The notes under the pieces were generated by a model. That model searched no databases. It was given only the letters and a program-made list of their open reading frames with translations, and was not told where the DNA came from. A program made the position numbers and the translations under genes. Of a stretch of DNA of 64,000 nucleotides, positions 13,927 to 21,591 are shown piece by piece (positions within the stretch are counted from its first letter, which is position 1; every line of letters begins with the position of its first letter). The DNA comes from a virus, in the IMG/VR virus record IMGVR_UViG_3300042691_039521, positions 1 through 64,000 of that record, one strand, 5' to 3'.

Positions 13927-13946
13927 ATAAGCTATTCAATAGTCAA
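13917..13946 (-). promoter_or_regulatory. Sigma-70-type promoter, leftward
   Basis: On the - strand, TTGACT (13946-13941) and TACAAT (13922-13917) are separated by 18 bases. It drives the leftward operon 13880-10624, which includes thyX and the glycosyltransferase. Confidence 0.75.
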
Positions 13947-13955
13947 GGAGAAAAG

Positions 13956-13997
13956 ATGATTTATAAAGATCTTTACACTAGGAACGATAAGGGCTGA
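13956..13997 (+). CDS. 13-residue leader peptide upstream of DUF192 gene
   Basis: A strong AAGGAGAAAAG ribosome-binding site stands before an ATG encoding only MIYKDLYTRNDKG. The stop overlaps the next start as TGATG. The next gene has no ribosome-binding site of its own, so the leader probably serves translational coupling or control. Confidence 0.5.
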   Translation: MIYKDLYTRNDKG

Positions 13998-14392
13998 TGG
14001 ATCTAGCTCAGGTACTTGATAACATTTCTGAATCTTACCGGTTTCTTGCGGGCTTAAATGTTATAGATATTGACTTTGAATCAGGGCATTCCCTAGAAGT
14101 TTATGTTGCTTTGAGTCCTCATGAAAAGAAAAGGGGATTAGCTCATCTTGATTCTATAGATGCTGACGGAATGCTTTTCTGTTATGATACTCCAACATAT
14201 TCTCCTTTTACAATGAGAGATATGAAATTTGATCTTGATATAGCATGGTTTGATGCTTCGGGTGCCTTGATTGGTAATCAAACCTGGGTTGCTGGTTCTA
14301 AACTGCCAATGGTATGTCATCGCTCCTTTTCTTACGCTTTAGAGGTTCCTGCTGGAACTCTTCCTGTCTCAAACTTGAAGATTCATGGCTGA
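13997..14392 (+). CDS. DUF192 family protein
   Basis: This 131-residue protein shows the DUF192 pattern: a relay of SPHEKKRGLAHL, then DGMLFCYD, then PFTMRDMKFDLDIAWFDASG. This corresponds to the family's RxxGLM, GMLF and FWMxNT-LDi-F blocks. The family's function is not established. Translation probably depends on the 13-residue leader. The stop overlaps the next small gene by 8 bases. Confidence 0.75.
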   Translation: MDLAQVLDNISESYRFLAGLNVIDIDFESGHSLEVYVALSPHEKKRGLAHLDSIDADGMLFCYDTPTYSPFTMRDMKFDLDIAWFDASGALIGNQTWVAGSKLPMVCHRSFSYALEVPAGTLPVSNLKIHG

Positions 14393-14531
14393 AGAAAAAG
14401 ATTGGATGGATGATCATTGTTGCGCTGAATGCGGTGATCCTCACTACGAACCGTCCAAGGTGAAGGGGCTATGCATATATTGTTGCCCAATAGGAGTTCC
14501 TAAAAAGGAAGAACCCCAGCATTTACGCTGA
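14385..14531 (+). CDS. Small Cys-rich zinc-finger-like protein
   Basis: This 48-residue protein (begins MAEEKDWMDDH) has CCAECGD at about 12-18 and CIYCC at about 30-34, a two-knuckle zinc-binding arrangement. Its last codons are inside the terminator stem at 14505-14546 and overlap the converging gene. Confidence 0.6.
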   Translation: MAEEKDWMDDHCCAECGDPHYEPSKVKGLCIYCCPIGVPKKEEPQHLR

Positions 14532-14546
14532 GGTTCTGGTCTTTTT
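14505..14546. terminator. Bidirectional terminator between convergent genes
   Basis: GAACCCCAGC pairs with GCTGAGGTTC around ATTTAC with one mismatch, flanked by AAAAAGG on the left and TGGTCTTTTT on the right. It overlaps the 3' ends of both converging genes. Confidence 0.7.
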
Positions 14547-14816
14547 ACCTATTGCTCTTATGGGTTCATATTTCCGTATCTGTTCCGGAAAAAACCAGTC
14601 GAACAGATGAAACGTTACCAATCCCCATATCAATATGACTGGCCATCTTTTTATTGGATGGGCTAATGCATACCTGAAAGATGTCGACATTGTGCAGTAT
14701 TGCTCTTTTCCCTTTCTTTCTTGTACTATAAGAAAGGTATCTGCGGTTACAACATAAATACTGAGTCCTAGCCAGCACCAACCTGCTGGACGTAGTTTAG
14801 TCGCTAAAGTCTTCAT
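14523..14816 (-). CDS. Small two-helix membrane protein
   Basis: This 97-residue protein has two hydrophobic segments, WCWLGLSIYVVTADTFLIV near 13-31 and WPVILIWGLVTFHLFDW near 58-74. The intervening stretch (TMSTSFRYALAHPIKRWP) is of a kind I have seen in actinophage membrane proteins. Function is unknown; it may be a host-membrane effector. It overlaps the upstream gene by 20 bases. Confidence 0.6.
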   Translation of the reverse strand: MKTLATKLRPAGWCWLGLSIYVVTADTFLIVQERKGKEQYCTMSTSFRYALAHPIKRWPVILIWGLVTFHLFDWFFPEQIRKYEPIRAIGKKTRTSA

Positions 14817-15036
14817 CTTCGTTGATGTAAAGATCTGAGACTACAGTTTTTCCTTGATATTTAATCGTTGGAAAGGGAATAACTTCTTCTAGCGCTTCTA
14901 TTGCTTTAGCAAAAATTACTATAGCAATATGTGGGGGGCAATTATCTAGGTCTATTCTGGGAGCTATTTCAGTTTCGTCCATGACTATAGTAATTACTGT
15001 TATACCAGTACCGAGGTCGTGCTCTTCTTGTGCCAT
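14797..15036 (-). CDS. Small hypothetical protein
   Basis: This is a 79-residue acidic protein read from the ATG at 15036 (MAQEEHDLGTG), which has AAAGGAG seven bases before it; the longer frame from 15081 overlaps the phosphoesterase gene. Mixed alpha/beta. No known domain. Confidence 0.6.
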   Translation of the reverse strand: MAQEEHDLGTGITVITIVMDETEIAPRIDLDNCPPHIAIVIFAKAIEALEEVIPFPTIKYQGKTVVSDLYINEDEDFSD

Positions 15037-15073
15037 GAAGACTCCTTTGTTAGACCATATATTTAATCTAACG

Positions 15074-16186
15074 TCATGCATACATCCTTTTAAGTTTTTC
15101 TATAGAAATAAACTGTGGGTTTTCGCACGATCCGTTGTCTATATCATGTAGTACGATGATTCCACGCCAATATCCTGTACCCTGTGGACCCATGTAATGT
15201 TCTTGATGTTCATAGAATGAACCTGCTGCTATGCCAATTTGTTGTTTTTCTTGGATGTAGCGTGCAGCAAATTTTAGTCCTTGTTGATGACCCATCACGA
15301 AGGATCTTCCTATTGTTTTGAGTCTACCTTCTATTTCTCCACCGTATGGCTTTGATGTTGTTGGGTTATAGAAATAATGGGAGTAGGCTATTCCATCTAA
15401 ATCAACGATGTCAAGAAAATTGTGACGCTGCCAATCCATCGTATCACAATGTTCTGTGGTAAGTAAGCCATCTAACTGAATATCGTTTTCTACTGCTTTG
15501 TTGATTCTGTTTTCGTGGTTGCCGAACAGAAAGTGTTTGTCAAACTTTTTGTCGACTAGTTCACAATTGAGAGCTTTGAATCCTTCGTTGCCAGAGTTGA
15601 TGTCTGCAAGATATCTTCTTCCCTCCATATATCCCTTTCCTCTGTCATAGGAGGATAGGGAACCCATGTTCCAGTGGTCGCCTAGGTGAATTAGTCTCAC
15701 TACGTCATTGTCAACATGATCATTGATATAGGCGGAGGCCCACCATAGATGATCTATGGGCCTTCCTGGCTCTACCTGCGTGTCGGGAATAATGACATGG
15801 GTGACATTACCAGAAGATGATTTACTCTTCTTAGACGGCTTTCTAGGAGCCTTAGGAATGGATTGAAGTATTTCAACCTGTTCATCTGGTAACTTTGGTG
15901 TTACAGAAATAGAATAACCTGTTTTACTCAAGCTTATTCTTGTTATAATACCAAGATCCTCTGCTTCTTGAAGTTTAATATCTAAATCTGTTAAATCTAG
16001 ATCGCCCTCTTTTTTTTCTGTCCAGTTCCTTTGGCCGTACTTTCCCAAAGCTTTATAGGAGACTGTTGGCAGGTTATGTTCCTCAAGATATGTAATAATC
16101 TTCTTGGCTCTCATTCCCTGGTTTCTCCACAGATCTTCCATCAGGTCTTTATTTGGATGATCTGCTACTCCTGTTATTTTAGGCAA
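15074..16186 (-). CDS. Calcineurin-like metallophosphoesterase
   Basis: This is a 370-residue protein. The first 130 residues include a possible helix-turn-helix (KKIITYLEEHNLPTVSYKAL). The rest has metallophosphoesterase motifs in order: VIIPDTQVEPG (Asp), LIHLGDHWNMGS (GD), FLFGNHENR (GNHE), and later His motifs YSHYFYN and FVMGHQQG. Phage members are often annotated as DNA repair exonuclease-like. The start is probably the TTG at 16186 with GAAAGGAAAG; the TTG at 16234 lies at the transcription start expected from the 16241-16270 promoter. Confidence 0.82.
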   Translation of the reverse strand: MPKITGVADHPNKDLMEDLWRNQGMRAKKIITYLEEHNLPTVSYKALGKYGQRNWTEKKEGDLDLTDLDIKLQEAEDLGIITRISLSKTGYSISVTPKLPDEQVEILQSIPKAPRKPSKKSKSSSGNVTHVIIPDTQVEPGRPIDHLWWASAYINDHVDNDVVRLIHLGDHWNMGSLSSYDRGKGYMEGRRYLADINSGNEGFKALNCELVDKKFDKHFLFGNHENRINKAVENDIQLDGLLTTEHCDTMDWQRHNFLDIVDLDGIAYSHYFYNPTTSKPYGGEIEGRLKTIGRSFVMGHQQGLKFAARYIQEKQQIGIAAGSFYEHQEHYMGPQGTGYWRGIIVLHDIDNGSCENPQFISIEKLKRMYA

Positions 16187-16240
16187 AATCTTTCCTTTCG
16201 TCGCAGCGACTGTCGTTAGAATAGATAACGACAAGAAGAT

Positions 16241-16270
16241 ATTATATCACTTATCTTATTTTTCTGTCAA
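16241..16270 (-). promoter_or_regulatory. Consensus sigma-70 promoter, leftward
   Basis: On the - strand, TTGACA (16270-16265) and TATAAT (16246-16241) are separated by 18 bases. It drives the phosphoesterase operon. Its -35 is half of the inverted repeat shared with the rightward promoter at 16273. Confidence 0.88.
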
Positions 16271-16272
16271 AC

Positions 16273-16301
16273 TTGACAGGAAGTAAATAGTGTTATATAC
16301 T
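16273..16301 (+). promoter_or_regulatory. Consensus sigma-70 promoter of the non-coding RNA
   Basis: TTGACA (16273-16278) and TATACT (16296-16301) are separated by 17 bases. It points at a stretch of more than 400 bases without any gene. CTGTCAA and TTGACAG (16264-16279) are perfect inverted repeats with a 2-base gap, so the divergent promoters share a palindrome. Confidence 0.85.
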
Positions 16302-16307
16302 TGAAAA

Positions 16308-16625
16308 CGGAAATAAGTTTAAGCTAATTTACGAGAGCAGAGTGTCGTACCTCTGTCGGGCATCACGACGTTTGTGAGGCACATTCATGTGTAGGGCTAG
16401 CTTCGTCCTTAAGCACCAGTAAGCACCCAGATATAGAATCCGGCTTGTAACGGCAGACCTGGAAAGCATCTTGAACACGGATTCTATGATACCGTGATCG
16501 CTCCAACGATTCGATGTTCCGTCCTGACGCTGTTCCGGCGTATTTGGTTAGGCTCCCTTCAGGTGATGGCTCTAAAAAGAATGACCAAATCTCTCTTATG
16601 AGAATGCTTTTTTTCTCATGAGGGG
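16308..16625 (+). ncRNA. Candidate structured non-coding RNA, about 320 nt
   Basis: No reading frame of useful length exists here, but the region has its own perfect promoter. It is full of inverted repeats. AAGCTA (16321) pairs with TAGCTT (16398) around hairpins CAGAG/CTCTG, TCAC/GTGA and CACA-TTCA-TGTG. TAGAATCCG (16434) pairs with CGGATTCTA (16478), a perfect 9-bp stem. ATTTGGT (16542) pairs with ACCAAAT (16584). A terminal hairpin, CTTATGAGA/TCTCATGAG, lies at 16594-16622. The septamer AAGCACC is repeated at 16411 and 16421. I do not recognise it as tmRNA, RNase P RNA, 6S RNA or a cobalamin riboswitch. Confidence 0.5.
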
Positions 16626-16705
16626 GATTTAATTATTCACCGCTTAGGTTCCAGATAAAAAGAATAAGTCAGTATGTTTGTGCTGTCAATTCAACGGTTT
16701 GCGGT

Positions 16706-16734
16706 TTGACTGAGTGCGAATTTTGTGCTATAAT
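16706..16734 (+). promoter_or_regulatory. Extended -10 promoter of the sigma-factor gene
   Basis: TTGACT (16706-16711) and TATAAT (16729-16734) are 17 bases apart, with TGC just before the -10 (extended -10). It is 33 bases before the sigma factor start codon and so separates that gene from the non-coding RNA. Confidence 0.85.
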
Positions 16735-16766
16735 ATTGTGTAGTTTATTTGTTGAAAGGAGTATTC

Positions 16767-17549
16767 TTGATCTTAAAAAATAAGAAGAAATACTCTGAGC
16801 AGGAAAAAGAAATTCTTTGGAATAGATATAGGGAAGATAGAAATAATGTAAAAGTTTTTAATGAACTTTTGGAAGCGTATCTTCCTTTGTTGGAAGTTAT
16901 TGCTTCCAAATCCAAGTCGAATCTTCCTTCTCAGATCGAAATTGGTGATTTGTTGAATGATGGGTTTTTTGGTTTAGTTGACGCTATTGAGCGTTTTGAT
17001 GAAACTAAGGGCTGGAAATTTGAGACGTATGCTTCTAACCGTATTCGTGGAGAAATCAACGATCGTCTTCGTGATTATGATTGGGTTTCTCGTTATTCTC
17101 GTTTGAAGTTTAAGCAGGTTTCTCAAACGGAAACTTTTTTGGTGGAAGAGTTGCAGCGCCAACCGACTTTACAGGATATTGCTGACCGTTTGGGTTGGGA
17201 TGTATCTGAAGTGAGTAAGGTTCAGGCAGCTTTTAATAATTCTTATTCTATCAATATTGATGAGTATATTTCAGATTCAACTCATGAATCATTTTCTTTG
17301 AGCGAGATGATTCCTGATAGTTCTGCCGGTCAGGCTGGTTTTGATCTGGATGTTGATGATTTAACAAAAATTATTGAAAGAAAGATGTTTTCTCTTGCTG
17401 AACATGAATCTATTGTTGTTTTTCTTTATATTTATGAGAATATGACGTTTGAGGAAATTGCTGAGGCCACTGATTCTAAAGCATCGAAGGTTATGAAGAT
17501 TTTCAATGAAGCTATTTCTAGTTTGAGAGAAAATCTTGGGGTTTATTGA
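16767..17549 (+). CDS. WhiG/FliA-type sigma-70 family factor
   Basis: This is a 260-residue sigma factor of the group 3 (FliA/WhiG/SigF-like) type. Region 2 reads LWNRYRED, LLEAYLPLLEVIASK, IGDLLNDGFFGLVDAIERFDETKGWKFETYASNRIRG (too long to be chance), then the group's hallmark DYDWVSRYSR. Region 3 has RQPTLQDIADRLGW. Region 4 ends FLYIYENMTFEEIAEATDSKASKVMKIFNEAI, a helix-turn-helix for the -35. It should redirect host RNA polymerase to phage promoters with GCCGATAA-like -10s; such sites recur upstream of the head and tail genes. The start is the TTG at 16767 behind GAAAGGAG; a TTG six codons earlier overlaps that site. Confidence 0.88.
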   Translation: MILKNKKKYSEQEKEILWNRYREDRNNVKVFNELLEAYLPLLEVIASKSKSNLPSQIEIGDLLNDGFFGLVDAIERFDETKGWKFETYASNRIRGEINDRLRDYDWVSRYSRLKFKQVSQTETFLVEELQRQPTLQDIADRLGWDVSEVSKVQAAFNNSYSINIDEYISDSTHESFSLSEMIPDSSAGQAGFDLDVDDLTKIIERKMFSLAEHESIVVFLYIYENMTFEEIAEATDSKASKVMKIFNEAISSLRENLGVY

Positions 17550-17567
17550 CGATAAATGATCTACACT
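17548..17567 (+). promoter_or_regulatory. Candidate sigma-factor-type promoter motif (site D)
   Basis: GACGATAAATGATCTACACT follows the sigma gene stop directly and lies 30 bases before the nrdA start. GACGATAA is one base from the FliA/WhiG -10. A GAAA element 15 bases upstream (17530) could be a weak -35. Confidence 0.6.
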
Positions 17568-17596
17568 ATTAATATATTTTTAGCAGGGGAGTTGAA

Positions 17597-19447
17597 TTGA
17601 GTATTATCAAAAAAGGTGCTGATCCGGATTATATCAATGATTTTTCGATGGCCTTATTGGATGGATTTTATTTATTAGAAGGAGAAACTTTTGATGACGC
17701 TATAGCTCGGGCGGCTGAGGCGTTTTGTTTCGGAGATTATCAACTTGCTCAAAGAATTTATGAAGCGGCTTGGAACGGTTGGTTCATGTTCGCTAGCCCT
17801 ATTCTAAGTAACGCCCCTAAGGGTTCTTGGTCGATGGATATGACAGAGGCTTGGAAAGAAGGCGGCTTATTGACTAATGGTTTCGTTGGTGAGCACACCA
17901 AAGCTATGCCTATTAGTTGTTTCAGCATGTATATTCCTGACACTATTGATGGTCAGATGGATGCAAATAAGGAACTTGCCGCCCTTTCTGTTGCCGGTGG
18001 CGGTGTAGGTTTGCACAACGGTATTCGTGCTACATCGAATAAGGCACCGGGACCAATTCCATACATGAAAACTATGGATGGTTTGATTGGGTACTATCAG
18101 CAGTCAAAGAATCGCCGTGGTGCTTGTGCTTATTATATGGATGTTTCTCATCCTGATATCATTGAACATATTCGTTTTCGCGTGCCATCTGGTGGGGATT
18201 CTGCTCGTAAGTCAGATAATCGCACACAGTTTCACTCTGCTGTGAACATCACAGAAGATTTCATTCAAGCTGTTTTGGCTGATGAAGATTTTGATCTTGT
18301 ATGTCCTCACACCAAAGAGGTTCGTGAAACCGTTCCTGCTCGTATGATTTGGGAAGAGATTCTTGAAACCCGTGCGTTAACAGGTGAGCCATATCTTTTC
18401 AAGATTGATACAACGAACAAAGCTCTTCCTAAAGCCCAGAAAAAACTTGGCTTAAAAGTTAATGGATCAAATATTTGCAGTGAGATTACTCTTCCCACTA
18501 GCGATGAAAGAACTTTTGTTTGTTGCCTATCTTCCTTGAACCTAGAAAAGTATGATGAGTGGGCTGATACAACCCTAGTTTCTGATTTGATCAGATATCT
18601 AGATAATGTTATTCAATATTTTATCGAACAAGCTCCGGACGCTCTATCTAAGGCCGTGTATTCTGCTGGTCGTGAACGTGCTCTCGGTTTGGGTACGATG
18701 GGCTGGCACTACTATCTTCAATCAAAGGGTATTCCTTTTGAGGGCGGCGGTTTCGGTTCCGCTATTCAGGAAACACACATGATTTTCAAGAAGATCAAAC
18801 AACAAGCCATAGCTGAATCAGAAAAGCTTGCTGTGGAACGGGGAGAAGCTCCCGATATGATCGGTACTGGTCGGCGTAACAGTCACCTTTTAGCTATAGC
18901 CCCAAATGCCAACAATTCTGTTATCGTTGGCACGTCGGCCAGTATCGAACCTGTTTCCGGTAACACGTATGCTCACTCTACTAGAGCGGGAACTTTTGTT
19001 GTGAAGAATCCTTACCTTCAGAGAATCTTTGAGTTTGCTGCTTGGGTCAAATTCTTAGAAGAAGATGAACGAGAGGCTTGGATAGAAGAACAATGGCGTG
19101 ATGTTATAGCTCATGATGGCTCAGTTCAGCATCTTGATTTCTTAACCATTGAGGAAAAAGAAGTATTCAAAACAGCTTTCGAGATTGATCAACATTGGTT
19201 GATCGAACAGGCTGACGCACGCCAGCAGTATGTGTGTCAGTCACAGAGTCTCAACATCTTCTTCCCAGCGGGTGTTGATAGAACATACTTCAACTCTGTT
19301 CATCTAAAAGCTATGACAGCAGAGTATGTTAAAGGTTTATACTATTCAAGAATGAAGAGAGGCGTTAATGCAGACGTTGTTAAAGAGATTGAAAGAAAAG
19401 TTATCGAAGACTGGGCCGGAGAAGACTGCGTGAGTTGCCATGGATAG
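17597..19447 (+). CDS. nrdA: Class Ia ribonucleotide reductase alpha subunit
   Basis: This 616-residue catalytic subunit reduces ribonucleoside diphosphates to dNDPs. The catalytic Asn292-Ile-Cys294-Ser-Glu296 is present. The redox pair Cys is at Cys108 (PISCFS) and at Cys309/310 (FVCCLSS). The ribose loop region AGGGVGLHNGIR and the C-terminal CVSCHG, which re-reduces the active site, are also present. It lacks the N-terminal ATP-cone of cellular NrdA, so it is probably not shut off by dATP. The start is TTG behind AGGGGAG. The stop overlaps an HNH gene that separates it from nrdB. Confidence 0.93.
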   Translation: MSIIKKGADPDYINDFSMALLDGFYLLEGETFDDAIARAAEAFCFGDYQLAQRIYEAAWNGWFMFASPILSNAPKGSWSMDMTEAWKEGGLLTNGFVGEHTKAMPISCFSMYIPDTIDGQMDANKELAALSVAGGGVGLHNGIRATSNKAPGPIPYMKTMDGLIGYYQQSKNRRGACAYYMDVSHPDIIEHIRFRVPSGGDSARKSDNRTQFHSAVNITEDFIQAVLADEDFDLVCPHTKEVRETVPARMIWEEILETRALTGEPYLFKIDTTNKALPKAQKKLGLKVNGSNICSEITLPTSDERTFVCCLSSLNLEKYDEWADTTLVSDLIRYLDNVIQYFIEQAPDALSKAVYSAGRERALGLGTMGWHYYLQSKGIPFEGGGFGSAIQETHMIFKKIKQQAIAESEKLAVERGEAPDMIGTGRRNSHLLAIAPNANNSVIVGTSASIEPVSGNTYAHSTRAGTFVVKNPYLQRIFEFAAWVKFLEEDEREAWIEEQWRDVIAHDGSVQHLDFLTIEEKEVFKTAFEIDQHWLIEQADARQQYVCQSQSLNIFFPAGVDRTYFNSVHLKAMTAEYVKGLYYSRMKRGVNADVVKEIERKVIEDWAGEDCVSCHG

Positions 19448-19901
19448 GTTAGAGTTGTTTGAAGCTAAAATATCCAAAGGACCTGATTGTTGGATTTGGG
19501 ATGGAGCAAGGTCTGGTAGGTACGGATCATTTCATTTCCCAGAGTATCCATATCCTCGTAAAATGGTTTCAGCACATAAGGCTAGTCTATATCTGTATGA
19601 AGGTATAGCAACCTCTCCAGAACAGAATGTTATGCATTCTTGTGATAATGGATTTTGTGTTAATCCAGATCATTTATCAGTTGGTACAAGATCTGATAAT
19701 ATGAAAGATATGGTTTCTAAGGGTAGACATGTTATTCCAACTCAAAAACTAGATCAGGCAGACGTAATATGCGCCAGACAAATGCGTAGAAGCGGAGTTC
19801 AAGTGAAAGAAATTGCAGAGGTTTTTAATATATCACCATCGCAAATGACTAGATTAACATCTGGGGTTTTGCCTAAATGGACAAGGAATGCATGGGTATG
19901 A
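19440..19901 (+). CDS. HNH endonuclease between nrdA and nrdB
   Basis: This 153-residue free-standing HNH protein has an N-terminal GPDCWIWDGARSGRYGSF. The HNH core is VMHSCDNGFCVNPDHLSVGTRSDNMKDM at about 63-90, with His, Cys-Cys and Asn-His ligands. A helix-turn-helix follows at 118-140 (KEIAEVFNISPSQMTRLTSG) for DNA binding. Such genes are homing endonucleases that often sit in nrd operons. Its start overlaps the nrdA stop and its stop overlaps the nrdB start (ATGA), so the operon is not interrupted. Confidence 0.88.
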   Translation: MDRLELFEAKISKGPDCWIWDGARSGRYGSFHFPEYPYPRKMVSAHKASLYLYEGIATSPEQNVMHSCDNGFCVNPDHLSVGTRSDNMKDMVSKGRHVIPTQKLDQADVICARQMRRSGVQVKEIAEVFNISPSQMTRLTSGVLPKWTRNAWV

Positions 19902-20872
19902 GTCTAACTAAATATTCAGAAGTATATACTCCAACATATGTGCAGTTTGTCGAGTTAACTGTCAAGCACGAAAAAGTACACTGGTTCGAATCGGAAGCTA
20001 AACTTGGTGCTGATGTGACACAGTGGAAGAACGGTAAAATCACTGATGAGGAAAAGAATCTTATTTCTAATATTCTTAGACTCTTCACACAATCTGATGT
20101 TTCGGTTGGACAGGGCTACTATGAGAAACTGATTCCGGTCATCAAAAATAATGAGGCCAGAAACATGTTGGGTTCTTTTGCCGCCCGTGAAGCTATCCAT
20201 CAGCGGGCATATGCGCTTCTATCTGATACCCTCGGTTTCGGAGAGGACTTCTATTTCGAGTTTCTTGACTACAAAGAAATGAAAGATAAACACGAATTCA
20301 TGATCGAAGACATAGGTAAGACACAGAAAGACTTTGCTGTTTACCTCGCTAAGCAGACACTTATAGAGGGCGTAACCCTTTTCGCTAGCTTCGCTATGCT
20401 ACTGAACTTTGATCGCTTAGGGAAGCTTCCAGGCATGTGTGACGTGGTTCGCTGGTCAATGGTAGACGAGTCAATTCACATTGAAGGCAACTGTGCCTTA
20501 TTCAGAGAGTTTTTAGAAGAACACCCTAATATTGTTGACGATGATTTCAAAAAAGAGATATATGAAACAGCAAGAAAACTTGTAAAACTAGAAGACTCCT
20601 TTATTGATAGGGCTTTTAAGCTCGGTGGCGTCGATAACTTAGATAAGGAAGACATTAAAAAATATGTGAGATATGTTGCTGATTATCGACTGAATCAATT
20701 AGGCTTTAAAAAGAATTGGCACGTTAAGACAAACCCACTAGATTGGATTGATGGACTTATGGGAACAACACACGGAAACTTCTTTGAACGCTCTATTTCC
20801 GAGTATCAGAAAGCTAATTTGGATGGATCATTTTTAGAAGCCTATGGAATGTATGTGAAAGAAAATGCCTAG
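19898..20872 (+). CDS. nrdB: Class I ribonucleotide reductase beta subunit
   Basis: This is a 324-residue radical-generating subunit that pairs with the NrdA at 17597. EAIHQRAY (Glu98, His101, Tyr105) supplies two di-iron ligands and the expected radical tyrosine. SMVDESIHIEG (Glu and His) supplies the second metal site, and WFESEAKLG the first. The start at 19898 (ATGA overlap with the HNH stop) is chosen over an in-frame ATG at 19877 inside the HNH gene. Confidence 0.92.
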   Translation: MSLTKYSEVYTPTYVQFVELTVKHEKVHWFESEAKLGADVTQWKNGKITDEEKNLISNILRLFTQSDVSVGQGYYEKLIPVIKNNEARNMLGSFAAREAIHQRAYALLSDTLGFGEDFYFEFLDYKEMKDKHEFMIEDIGKTQKDFAVYLAKQTLIEGVTLFASFAMLLNFDRLGKLPGMCDVVRWSMVDESIHIEGNCALFREFLEEHPNIVDDDFKKEIYETARKLVKLEDSFIDRAFKLGGVDNLDKEDIKKYVRYVADYRLNQLGFKKNWHVKTNPLDWIDGLMGTTHGNFFERSISEYQKANLDGSFLEAYGMYVKENA

Positions 20873-21227
20873 AGAATATTCACCCTTTCTATCTGAGTTA
20901 CAACCAACGGAAAAGACAACCGGTAAAAGAACTTATGATCCAAAACAAATCTATCAATATCTATTTGACAATACGGACAGATATGGTATAATTATATATA
21001 CGCAAGCAGAGCTAGCGGAAGCCATTAAGATAAGATATGAAACTATGAATTATATTATAAGTGATTTTATATCTGTTGGCTTTATAGAAAAAGTTAATAA
21101 AAAAACCTTTAGAATTTTACAACATCCTGATAAAATTGAATGGACAGAAGAACTGTACAAGAGATTATCTGAATTGCGTAAAACACATCAAACATATTAT
21201 AGAAGAAAAAACAAACAAGGAGAATAA
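20865..21227 (+). CDS. Small winged-helix-like protein
   Basis: This 120-residue basic protein overlaps the nrdB stop by 8 bases. The middle (IYTQAELAEAIKIRYETMNYIISDFISVGFIEKVNKKTFRI) has the spacing of a helix-turn-helix followed by a beta-wing. It is probably a DNA-binding regulator, such as of the nrd operon or late genes, but that is inference. Confidence 0.55.
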   Translation: MPREYSPFLSELQPTEKTTGKRTYDPKQIYQYLFDNTDRYGIIIYTQAELAEAIKIRYETMNYIISDFISVGFIEKVNKKTFRILQHPDKIEWTEELYKRLSELRKTHQTYYRRKNKQGE

Positions 21228-21229
21228 AT

Positions 21230-21535
21230 ATGACAGAAGCACTTAATGCGGTAGCCTCTTGGCTTCCTATTGTAGCATTCTTTCTGCCACTAATTGTTGG
21301 GTTGGTTTCAAAATCAACACTATCATCTTCTGGTAAGGCTGTAGTCATGCTCGTGCTTACGGGTGTTGCTGCATTAGCTAGCCAGGTAGATACTAATTCA
21401 GGTATCTTGACTCTAGAGATGGCAACAACATGGATTGGTACAATGATTGTTACCGTAGCCTCATACTATGGCGTATGGAACCCACTCGGGGCTGGCAACA
21501 TTGCCCCAGAAGTAGGTATTGGTCCTTCATCTTGA
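21230..21535 (+). CDS. Holin-like small membrane protein
   Basis: This 101-residue protein has three hydrophobic segments (WLPIVAFFLPLIVGLV, AVVMLVLTGVAALA, TTWIGTMIVTVASYYGVW) and short charged ends, the size and layout of a phage holin. There is a good ribosome-binding site (AAGGAG). No lysin is adjacent, and both lysin genes are far away, so the holin role rests on topology only. A hairpin follows at 21547-21567. Confidence 0.6.
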   Translation: MTEALNAVASWLPIVAFFLPLIVGLVSKSTLSSSGKAVVMLVLTGVAALASQVDTNSGILTLEMATTWIGTMIVTVASYYGVWNPLGAGNIAPEVGIGPSS

Positions 21536-21546
21536 GGAAAGGAGGT

Positions 21547-21572
21547 AAGGGGGTGAAAAGCCCCCTTATTTC
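21547..21572 (+). terminator. Hairpin after holin gene, weak terminator or attenuator
   Basis: AAGGGGG pairs with CCCCCTT around TGAAAAG, followed by ATTTCTATTT rather than a pure T-tract. The hairpin contains the GTG of a possible leader (21553) and sits just downstream of the ribosome-binding site AAAGGAGG. Confidence 0.55.
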
Positions 21573-21591
21573 TATTTGGATGCTAAAATAG
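21553..21591 (+). CDS. 12-residue leader peptide within hairpin
   Basis: AGGAGG at 21540-21545 is placed seven bases before a GTG encoding VKSPLISIWMLK, which ends inside the start of the next gene. The best ribosome-binding site in the region thus serves a mini-gene that overlaps the hairpin, suggesting attenuation or coupling. This could equally be chance. Confidence 0.35.
   Translation: MKSPLISIWMLK

Noticed and set aside
16302-16640. Cobalamin riboswitch ahead of ribonucleotide reductase
   Set aside because: No B12-box-like conserved core was seen, the reductase is class I (B12-independent), and the sigma gene with its own promoter lies between.
19981-20000. tRNA-like T-arm sequence GGTTCGAATC
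   Set aside because: Lies inside nrdB with no acceptor or anticodon stems around it. No tRNA gene was found in the window.
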